Below, piece by piece: positions 1 to 4,597 of a DNA stretch of 6,843 nucleotides (positions within the stretch are counted from its first letter, which is position 1; each line of letters begins with the position of its first letter). Origin of the DNA: an uncultured Mycoplasmatota bacterium (lineage in GTDB: Bacteria; Bacillota_I; Bacilli_A; RF39; UBA660). The DNA is taken from contig CAOJKG010000044.1 of assembly GCA_948437815.1 (NCBI GenBank), positions 1 to 6,843 on the forward strand, read 5' to 3'. The position numbers were made by a program, and so were the translations under genes. The notes below the pieces were generated by a model, which was not told the origin of the DNA, did not search any database, and saw only the letters and a program-made list of their open reading frames with translations.

Positions 1-127
1 TACAAATCATAATTTTATCATTTTCTTGTATTAATTCATAATCTCTAATAGCTTTTGTAAATTTACACCATATTTCTTTACGATATTTTTTAATAATACT
101 TCTTTCAATTTCTTGAGCTTGTTCCAT
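1..127 (-). CDS. ttcA: TtcA-family tRNA thiolation protein (N-terminal fragment)
   Basis: This is the first 42 codons of a gene on the minus strand; the rest lies left of the window. The visible protein begins MEQAQEIERSIIKKYRKEIW and goes on to a segment ending ENDKIMIC. This matches, from memory, the N-terminus of Firmicute proteins annotated as tRNA 2-thiocytidine biosynthesis TtcA family, where the next residues form the SGGKDS PP-loop that binds ATP. That loop is outside the window, so catalytic residues cannot be checked. In the known family the enzyme adenylates and thiolates a tRNA cytidine in the cytoplasm using an Fe-S cluster; many Firmicute members have no proven substrate. The ATG at 127-125 follows an AAGAGG Shine-Dalgarno site (140-135) by 7 bases, which fixes the start. 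Its promoter is back to back with that of the next gene. Other PP-loop families are possible but fit less well. Confidence 0.7.
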   Translation of the reverse strand, partial: MEQAQEIERSIIKKYRKEIWCKFTKAIRDYELIQENDKIMIC

Positions 128-146
128 AATAAAACCTCTTTTTCAT

Positions 147-175
147 ATTATAATATAAATAAAAAAAACTTGCAA
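147..175 (-). promoter_or_regulatory. sigma-A promoter for the ttcA-like gene
   Basis: Read on the minus strand, TTGCAA (175-170) is followed after exactly 17 bases by a consensus TATAAT (152-147). The predicted start of transcription near 140 leaves a leader of only about 13 bases, which just includes the AAGAGG ribosome site. The -35 hexamer is a palindrome and also serves the divergent promoter. Confidence 0.65.
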
Positions 176-198
176 TAATTAGGGATTATTGTTAAAAT
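170..198 (+). promoter_or_regulatory. sigma-A promoter for the 345-aa TPR-like gene
   Basis: TTGCAA (170-175) and TAAAAT (193-198) are separated by 17 bases. Transcription would begin near 205, giving a leader of about 22 bases with a GGGGG ribosome site at 215-219. The -35 hexamer is shared with the divergent promoter, and a perfect inverted repeat lies across its downstream end and the spacer. Confidence 0.6.
173..191. repeat. perfect inverted repeat inside the divergent promoter
   Basis: CAATAAT (173-179) and ATTATTG (185-191) form a perfect 7-bp inverted repeat around five bases. It overlaps the last three bases of the shared -35 and fills the spacer of the rightward promoter, the position of a typical repressor operator. 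In such AT-rich DNA a 7-bp match can arise by chance, so an operator role is only a suggestion. Confidence 0.35.
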
Positions 199-226
199 AA
201 TAAAATGCAAAAAAGGGGGATACCAT

Positions 227-1264
227 ATGATATCAGAAATATACACTGCAATAGGTCAAGCTTTTGATAATAGAAATTATAAACAAGTAATTAAACTAGT
301 TAGAGAAGCCTTAACAAATCCTAAATTTGGCTTCAACATGAATTTATTATATAAATATGCATATTCTTTAATTATGACTTATAAAGTAAAAGAGGCAATA
401 AGAGTACTTAAAGTAATAGCAAAAAATGATACAAAAGTCGAGATGCTTTATAAAATAGAGTTTATCTTAGGCAAATTAGAAAAGAAGCAAGTTATAAAGC
501 TTTATATAAAAGACTATTTAAAAAAAGGCAATAAATTAGAGGCGGGATTAGTAGTTTATTTAAAAAAACAAGAAGATATTCAAAGTAAATATCCAAATTT
601 TGAAAATAATATTAGATATCCTTTTATGATATGGAAAGTAGAAGGAGATAAGATATATGCTTTTCCTATAAGAAAATATATGAACCATGGATTTTATATA
701 TCATCAAATAAATATTTAACAGAAGCTAATTTAGCTTGTAACCCTAATTTAGTTATTTTTGAAGCTGATGCTATATCTAAAGTAGATATGCAAATAGATA
801 GAATAGATTTTAATAATATAATTAAAGATCTATATGAAAGACTTTGTGTTTTAGGAACAATTAATAATTCACCTAAAAATCATTTTGTTGCAGAATTAGA
901 AAAGAGTTTATCAGTTTCAGTAGGAGATATAGTTACAATATATAATATTAGTAATCATGTTAGAACATATTATTACATAATTGAAAAAGATTATGAAAGC
1001 TCAACATATAAAGCTATAGCAATAAGTCATTTAAATGGAGAGATCTTTATTAAGAATGAAGATATAATAGAAATACCATTTTCAGCATACATCATGGAAA
1101 AGGTTGTAGTCTCTGAAGAAAATAAAGAAAAAATAAAAGAAGCTGTTTCGTATTTAGAAAAAGAACAAAGGAATTGTAATGGATTAATATTAAAACGTAC
1201 ATTATTAGATAAGTTAAGGCATAAAATATCTAAATTTTTAGATTTTTTCACAAAAGAATCTTGA
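227..1264 (+). CDS. TPR-like protein with beta-rich C-terminal segments, function unknown
   Basis: I do not recognise this 345-aa protein with certainty. Residues about 5-105 are helical and spaced like two or three TPR units (an alanine/tyrosine-patterned helix pair near 5-30, another near 39-67, a third near 71-103), suggesting a protein-binding scaffold. Residues 131-210 are beta-rich, with the core YPFMIWKVEGDKIYAFP, which recalls the opening strands of PemK/MazF-like folds; a second beta segment starts at GDIVTIY (233-239). The C-terminus (295-345) is a charged helix. There is no signal peptide or membrane span, so a cytoplasmic protein is likely. The ATG follows GGGGG (215-219) by 7 bases. 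The gene ends in TGA, whose bases lie inside the -35 of the following tRNA promoter. It has its own promoter and no terminator, so transcripts may run into the tRNAs. The PemK resemblance is weak inference. Confidence 0.85.
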   Translation: MISEIYTAIGQAFDNRNYKQVIKLVREALTNPKFGFNMNLLYKYAYSLIMTYKVKEAIRVLKVIAKNDTKVEMLYKIEFILGKLEKKQVIKLYIKDYLKKGNKLEAGLVVYLKKQEDIQSKYPNFENNIRYPFMIWKVEGDKIYAFPIRKYMNHGFYISSNKYLTEANLACNPNLVIFEADAISKVDMQIDRIDFNNIIKDLYERLCVLGTINNSPKNHFVAELEKSLSVSVGDIVTIYNISNHVRTYYYIIEKDYESSTYKAIAISHLNGEIFIKNEDIIEIPFSAYIMEKVVVSEENKEKIKEAVSYLEKEQRNCNGLILKRTLLDKLRHKISKFLDFFTKES

Positions 1265-1289
1265 AACATTTAATATATTATGATATTAT
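1261..1289 (+). promoter_or_regulatory. promoter for the tRNA pair
   Basis: TTGAAA (1261-1266), 17 bases, then TATTAT (1284-1289). Transcription would start near 1296, about six bases before the mature 5' end of the first tRNA, the short leader expected of a tRNA operon. The -35 contains the TGA stop codon (1262-1264) of the gene upstream. Confidence 0.6.
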
Positions 1290-1301
1290 TAAAAAGCAAG
1301 T

Positions 1302-1378
1302 GGACCCTTAGCTCAGTTGGTTAGAGCATCCGGCTCATAACCGGGCGGTCGTAGGTTCGAGTCCTACAGGGTCCACCA
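1302..1378 (+). tRNA. tRNA with anticodon CAU, probably tRNA-Ile2 (lysidine type)
   Basis: A complete 77-nt cloverleaf. The acceptor GGACCCT (1302-1308) pairs with AGGGTCC (1368-1374). The D arm is GCTC/GAGC, and the anticodon loop CTCATAA has CAT at 1336-1338. The T stem GTAGG/CCTAC closes a TTCGAGT loop; discriminator A and an encoded CCA end the gene. G1-C72 pairs, so it is not the initiator. The body closely resembles Bacillus subtilis tRNA-Ile2 (remembered as GGACCTTTAGCTC...CTCATAACC), and it has C4-G69 and C5-G68, reported TilS identity pairs that separate Ile2 from elongator Met. In that reading TilS converts C34 to lysidine so the tRNA reads AUA, a very common codon here. Automatic tools may label it tRNA-Met. 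Confidence 0.93.
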
Positions 1379-1391
1379 TTTTTTAATTTTT

Positions 1392-1475
1392 GCGCGTATG
1401 GCGGAATTGGTAGACGCACTAGACTTAGGATCTAGCGGGCTTCCCATGGGGGTTCAAGTCCCTCTACGCGCACCA
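1392..1475 (+). tRNA. tRNA-Leu (UAG)
   Basis: A complete 84-nt class II tRNA. The acceptor GCGCGTA (1392-1398) pairs perfectly with TACGCGC (1465-1471), followed by discriminator A and encoded CCA. The anticodon stem CTAGA/TCTAG holds the loop CTTAGGA with anticodon TAG at 1426-1428. The variable region (1436-1447) can form a small GGG/CCC hairpin, and the T arm has the loop TTCAAGT. It lies 13 bases after the preceding tRNA, so the two are very likely processed from one transcript that stops at the hairpin just downstream. Confidence 0.96.
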
Positions 1476-1486
1476 AACTTAATACT

Positions 1487-1514
1487 AAACTCGAACTATT
1501 ATAGTTCGAGTTTT
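1487..1514 (+). terminator. hairpin terminator after the tRNA pair
   Basis: AAACTCGAACT (1487-1497) and AGTTCGAGTTT (1503-1513) pair perfectly over 11 bp around ATTAT, which could pair further on paper. Only a short T run (1511-1514) follows, so it may be a modest terminator. Being symmetrical, it could also act on leftward transcripts. Confidence 0.7.
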
Positions 1515-1653
1515 AAAATACTCAGAAAATATTAAAGAATTAAATTATGAAAAAAGTATCATATATAAGAATTTAAAATATAGAGCAAAAAATATAATAA
1601 CATTTTGAAGTTTATAAAAGAGTTTTTAAGTACAAAGGTGATTTTAACTCAAA
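1515..1653. other. AT-rich intergenic spacer without a recognisable gene
   Basis: Between the tRNA terminator and the promoter region of the 187-aa gene I find no tRNA, no riboswitch-like fold and no open frame with a ribosome site longer than about ten codons. An AAAGGTG at 1634-1640 looks like a ribosome site but is not followed by a usable start. A small RNA cannot be excluded by eye. Confidence 0.4.
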
Positions 1654-1674
1654 GTTTTAAGTTTTAGGTTTTAA
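1654..1674 (+). repeat. three tandem GTTTTA(A/G) heptamers
   Basis: GTTTTAA (1654-1660), GTTTTAG (1661-1667) and GTTTTAA (1668-1674) are head-to-tail copies with one base change. They end at the -35 position of the promoter for the 187-aa gene. They may be a simple slippage repeat or a protein binding array. Confidence 0.6.
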
Positions 1675-1697
1675 TAATGCCAAAATTATGTTAAAAT
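1669..1697 (+). promoter_or_regulatory. extended -10 promoter for the 187-aa HTH-like gene
   Basis: TAAAAT (1692-1697) is preceded by TG with a one-base gap (1689-1690), an extended -10. The -35 position, 17 bases upstream, holds only a poor TTTTAA (1669-1674) that is part of the heptamer array. Promoter strength would therefore rest on the -10 and any activator. Confidence 0.45.
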
Positions 1698-1737
1698 ATA
1701 TAGAAAAATTTTATAAAGGGAAAGCAGTGGGGGAACT

Positions 1738-2301
1738 ATGAATAAAAATTTAGTTATAATATACGCATATATAATGCTAGAGTGTCGTTTATCAATTGAA
1801 AAAGCAAGTGAAATATTTCGCGTAGATAAAGATACTTTTCAAAATAATTTAAATCTTACAATATTACCAATTGAGGTTATGAAAGCTTTAAAATATTTAG
1901 AATTCGAAACAAAGAGTTATGTTTCAGATAATAAAAGAGGGATTTTTAAAGCCAATTTATATATAAGAAAATTAAGAAAAATTCTAGCCAAGCCTCAAGG
2001 TGAGGAACGAAAGCAAGAATTAGAAGATTTAGTTAATGATTTAAAAGGTCCAGACATAAGATTTGTTTTAGAAAAAAACACAATAGGAGTTATGTATACA
2101 AAAGAAGAAAAAGAACAAATTTTAAAATGTCGTTTGAAATATGCCGTTTCTGGTAAAAATATGGAAACTATTTTTCATATCGATAAAGGCAGTATTGTTA
2201 AATGGGAAAGAGAATTACCAGAAGAAGAATTAAAATTCCGTTTAGAAATATTAAGAAGATATTTAAATTATAAATATACAGGGCCAAGAAGTAGAAAATA
2301 A
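1738..2301 (+). CDS. putative DNA-binding protein with two SpoIIID-like HTH segments
   Basis: A 187-aa cytoplasmic protein, not assigned to a named family. It seems to contain the same motif twice. Residues 15-34 read ECRLSIEKASEIFRVDKDTF, and residues 130-153 repeat the pattern CRL...(M/S)E.IF.(V/I)DKG/D(S/T). Each copy looks like a helix-turn-helix and is followed by a leucine/proline-started helix (43-56 and 160-177). That order resembles the sporulation regulator SpoIIID (HTH, then LPE, then a hydrophobic helix and a basic tail); the basic tail here is GPRSRK at the end. The middle (60-105) is basic and helical. The inferred role is a transcription regulator; its targets are unknown. The start ATG is preceded by a GGGGG site (1729-1733). 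The next gene has its own promoter. It could instead be a non-regulatory protein with HTH-like helices. Confidence 0.8.
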   Translation: MNKNLVIIYAYIMLECRLSIEKASEIFRVDKDTFQNNLNLTILPIEVMKALKYLEFETKSYVSDNKRGIFKANLYIRKLRKILAKPQGEERKQELEDLVNDLKGPDIRFVLEKNTIGVMYTKEEKEQILKCRLKYAVSGKNMETIFHIDKGSIVKWERELPEEELKFRLEILRRYLNYKYTGPRSRK

Positions 2302-2305
2302 ATTC

Positions 2306-2334
2306 TTTATCTTTACTTTTATTCATGTTATACT
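2306..2334 (+). promoter_or_regulatory. extended -10 promoter for the 155-aa gene and xerD
   Basis: TATACT (2329-2334) has an upstream TG (2326-2327), making an extended -10. A moderate TTTATC (2306-2311) lies 17 bases upstream. The transcript would start near 2341, immediately before the AAGGAG ribosome site. Confidence 0.55.
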
Positions 2335-2342
2335 AAATATAT

Positions 2343-2348
2343 AAGGAG
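2343..2348 (+). promoter_or_regulatory. Shine-Dalgarno site that fixes the start at 2357
   Basis: AAGGAG is followed 8 bases later by ATG at 2357. An in-frame GTG at 2348 overlaps this site and so cannot be the true start. Confidence 0.8.
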
Positions 2349-2356
2349 TGAACGAT

Positions 2357-2824
2357 ATGGAGAATAAATATTATTTAGCAATCGAAACCAAGCCTAATAA
2401 TTATTTTCCACTTAATTTATTGGACTTGAAAATATTTAATAAAACATCTAATAAAATTGAGGAAATAGATTCATTAACTTTAAAATATACAAAAAAAGAA
2501 ATAATGGAAGCTATCAAAGAAGCTAACTTATTAGAAATAGATTATGATATGCCATTAGTAATTATATATGTTGAAAAAGAAAAAACTAGAAAAGTTGAAG
2601 CTTTAACCAAAGATAACAGTTTTGACATGTGGAATAATTTAAAAGAGAATTACCAAGATAAAAATTATTGTAACAAAATCATAAATTTTTTAAACAAAAA
2701 AATAACCGAAGATACTTTAAATACATTAAAGAATAATAAAGGGCAAGAAATGTTTTTAAAAATAATAAGTGAATTACCATATTTAACAGAAAGAAAGCTA
2801 TATTTTTATTTATATGAAAACTAA
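2357..2824 (+). CDS. 155-aa protein of unknown function, coupled to xerD
   Basis: I do not recognise this protein. It is soluble with no signal or membrane segment. The N-terminal half (residues 1-72) alternates predicted strands and helices: YYLAIET near 5-11, a charged helix near 45-58, then a strand PLVIIYVEKE near 66-75. The C-terminal half is helical, lysine- and asparagine-rich, and ends with aromatic residues (YFYLYEN). The chosen ATG follows a good AAGGAG; the earlier in-frame GTG at 2348 lies inside that site. Its last 11 bases overlap the first possible start of xerD, and no promoter or terminator separates them, so the two are probably one operon with translational coupling. That neighbour is the only hint of a job, and gene order alone does not prove a link with recombination. 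Confidence 0.8.
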   Translation: MENKYYLAIETKPNNYFPLNLLDLKIFNKTSNKIEEIDSLTLKYTKKEIMEAIKEANLLEIDYDMPLVIIYVEKEKTRKVEALTKDNSFDMWNNLKENYQDKNYCNKIINFLNKKITEDTLNTLKNNKGQEMFLKIISELPYLTERKLYFYLYEN

Positions 2825-3710
2825 TATGGAAGATTATATCTTATCGTTTAAAGAATATATATTATTTGAGTTAAATTATTCTAAAACAACAGCGAATACA
2901 TATCATAATGTCTTATTAGAATATGCACAATTTTTAAAAGATAAAGACTTAAGATTTAAAAATATCACTAATAAAGAAGCTAATTTATATAAAGCACATT
3001 TGATAGAAAAAGGATATGATAATAAAACTTCAGCTTTACATATGAGCGCTGCTCGTAGTTTTTATAATTATTTAGTAGAAATAAAGGAGTGTTTAGAAAA
3101 TCCTTTTAATGGAATAAGAAATCCTAAGATTTCAAAAAAATTACCTAATTTTTTAAAAGATAGCGAAACTAAAAATCTATTTGATAATATTAACTATGAT
3201 GACGATTTAGAAGTTAGAAATATCCTAATAATTGAAATGCTTTATGTAACAGGACTAAGAGTAAGTGAATTATGCAAGATTAAATTATCAGAATTAAATA
3301 ATGGGATATTAAAAGTAGTAGGTAAAGGAAACAAAGAAAGAATAGTTTATTATAAAGCATGTGATATGAAACTTTTAAATTATTATTTAAATACTACTAG
3401 AAATAATACTTTAAAAGGTATTTCCAGTGAATATCTTTTTCCCAACAAATTTGGCAAAGCTTTAACTACTAGAACAATTGAAAATATAGTAAAGAAATAT
3501 ACTGAACAAAAAAAAATAAAAAGTAAAGTTACACCTCATACTTTAAGACACACTTATGCTACTGATTTATTAAATAATGGTGCTGATATTCGTTCTGTTG
3601 GAGAACTATTAGGTCATGAATCACTTAGTACAACTCAAATATATACTCATATAACAAGTGATAGGTTAAAAAATGTTTATAATAAAGCTCACCCTCGAGC
3701 AAAAAAATAA
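2814..3710 (+). CDS. xerD: tyrosine recombinase, XerD/XerC type
   Basis: A full-length (298 aa) site-specific recombinase. Xer proteins act in pairs at dif near the replication terminus to resolve chromosome dimers. The N-terminal SAM-like core-binding domain spans about residues 6-92 and the catalytic domain about 109-290. The catalytic set is complete: R149 (in TGLRVSEL), K171 (GKGNKER), H242 and R245 (PHTLRH), H268 (LLGHES) and the nucleophile Y277 (QIYTHI). The C-terminus carries the Xer-typical HPRA. Length, intact active site and tail favour a housekeeping Xer over a phage integrase; XerD versus XerC cannot be settled by eye. Neither ATG (2814, overlapping the gene before; or 2826, directly after it) has a clear ribosome site, so coupling to the upstream gene is likely and the exact start is open. 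No integrase-style attachment repeats are seen nearby. Confidence 0.93.
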   Translation: MKTNMEDYILSFKEYILFELNYSKTTANTYHNVLLEYAQFLKDKDLRFKNITNKEANLYKAHLIEKGYDNKTSALHMSAARSFYNYLVEIKECLENPFNGIRNPKISKKLPNFLKDSETKNLFDNINYDDDLEVRNILIIEMLYVTGLRVSELCKIKLSELNNGILKVVGKGNKERIVYYKACDMKLLNYYLNTTRNNTLKGISSEYLFPNKFGKALTTRTIENIVKKYTEQKKIKSKVTPHTLRHTYATDLLNNGADIRSVGELLGHESLSTTQIYTHITSDRLKNVYNKAHPRAKK

Positions 3711-3713
3711 TAC

Positions 3714-3742
3714 TTGTAAAATATTTAAGATTTTTTTATAAT
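3714..3742 (+). promoter_or_regulatory. strong promoter for the 239-aa membrane-anchored protein gene
   Basis: TTGTAA (3714-3719), 17 bases, then a consensus TATAAT (3737-3742). A run of seven T residues (3731-3737) precedes and enters the -10. The transcript would start about 14 bases before the gene, just ahead of AAGGGAGG (3749-3756), an excellent ribosome site that fixes the ATG at 3763. Confidence 0.7.
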
Positions 3743-3762
3743 AAATATAAGGGAGGATAAAT

Positions 3763-4482
3763 ATGAAAAAAGTAGGAAGTATAATATGTATAGCAATTTT
3801 AATAGGATTAATTATATTTGTAAGTACAAAAACATTAGACGATGGACATTTAAGAATTGAAGGTATCAGAGTAAGAGTACCAAGTGGAACTTTACTAGTT
3901 GAAGAATGTGTTAAAGAAACAGAAAGTGTAGCTTATTGTGAAAAAAACTTTGAGGTAAATGATAAGAAAGTAAAAATAGAATTTAAATATCAAGATTTCA
4001 AAGAAAGTGGATATCCAACAACATTAGTGGCAACTATAAATGGCCACGAATTTTTCAAAAAAGAAAACTTAAATTTAGAAGTAATGGGAAGTAATGAATA
4101 TTCTATGTTTCGTAATTTTAAAGTTATGGATGATTATATAGTATTTACATATACAAATGGTACTAGTGGCAGAACAACAACTCTATATGCTATTGATTTA
4201 GAAGGAAATATCATATTAGAAGATAAAGATATTGATAAAGATAATATGGTTTTAAAAGATTATACAACATTTATAAGTTATGATAAAAATGTTATTACAG
4301 TTTATGCGACAAGAATGGTTCAAGATATAGCATATCAAGATAAACATATATGTAGTGCTAATAAGAAAGATATTGTTGAAGCTCATTATGAATATACTTT
4401 AAAAAAAGGTAAATTTAGTAAAAAACAGATAAAAACAATAACAGCTAAAGAATTTATTGAAAGTAAAAAAATCGAATGTTAA
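3763..4482 (+). CDS. membrane-anchored extracytoplasmic protein, unknown function
   Basis: A 239-aa protein that I cannot name. Two lysines and a hydrophobic stretch (residues about 4-20, GSIICIAILIGLIIFV) form an uncleaved signal anchor or signal peptide. C9 lacks a lipobox context, so it is probably not a lipoprotein. The remainder should be outside the membrane and is rich in predicted beta strands. Residues 122-152 (DDYIVFTYTNG, then LYAIDLEGNII) look like a beta-propeller or WD/PQQ-type blade, but there are too few blades for a full propeller. Four cysteines lie in the outer part (C49, C59, C197, C239, the last being the final residue), enough for two disulfides. It has its own promoter, a near-perfect ribosome site and a terminator, so it is a single-gene unit. 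Its role is unknown; a cell-surface sensor or binding protein is a guess. Confidence 0.85.
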   Translation: MKKVGSIICIAILIGLIIFVSTKTLDDGHLRIEGIRVRVPSGTLLVEECVKETESVAYCEKNFEVNDKKVKIEFKYQDFKESGYPTTLVATINGHEFFKKENLNLEVMGSNEYSMFRNFKVMDDYIVFTYTNGTSGRTTTLYAIDLEGNIILEDKDIDKDNMVLKDYTTFISYDKNVITVYATRMVQDIAYQDKHICSANKKDIVEAHYEYTLKKGKFSKKQIKTITAKEFIESKKIEC

Positions 4483-4486
4483 GAAT

Positions 4487-4516
4487 AAATCAGAAACTAA
4501 AATTTTCTGATTTTTT
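4487..4516 (+). terminator. rho-independent terminator after the 239-aa protein gene
   Basis: AAATCAGAAA (4487-4496) pairs perfectly with TTTCTGATTT (4504-4513) around a 7-base loop, and the T run 4511-4516 completes a classic intrinsic terminator four bases after the stop codon. Confidence 0.85.
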
Positions 4517-4517
4517 A

Positions 4518-4546
4518 TTGTAAAATTATAATATAGATTTTATGAT
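4518..4546 (+). promoter_or_regulatory. promoter for the DUF6119 gene
   Basis: TTGTAA (4518-4523) and TATGAT (4541-4546) are 17 bases apart, directly after the terminator. A second, consensus TATAAT at 4552-4557 lacks a good -35 (TAATAT at 4529-4534). Either could serve. Confidence 0.55.
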
Positions 4547-4581
4547 AACTTTATAATATAATAAAAAAACAAAGCCCTGAT

Positions 4582-4588
4582 AAAGGAG
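4582..4588 (+). promoter_or_regulatory. Shine-Dalgarno site that fixes the start at 4598
   Basis: AAAGGAG lies 9 bases before ATG 4598. An in-frame TTG at 4589 abuts the site and is too close to be used. Confidence 0.75.
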
Positions 4589-4597
4589 TTGTTTACT

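Noticed and set aside
1027..1269. 80-codon open frame on the minus strand
   Set aside because: It lies almost wholly antisense to the 3' end of the 345-aa gene, has no ribosome site, and its translation is low-complexity Ser/Phe-rich as expected from the reverse of Lys/Glu-rich coding DNA.
1386..1515. tRNA-Leu 3' end as an integration site for a mobile element
   Set aside because: The tRNA is intact, no copy of its 3' end is seen downstream in the window, and the nearby tyrosine recombinase looks like housekeeping Xer.
3711..3745. Possible terminator after xerD
   Set aside because: There is a seven-T run, but the only preceding pairing (CTT with AAG) is too weak; the T run is better explained as part of the spacer and -10 of the next promoter.
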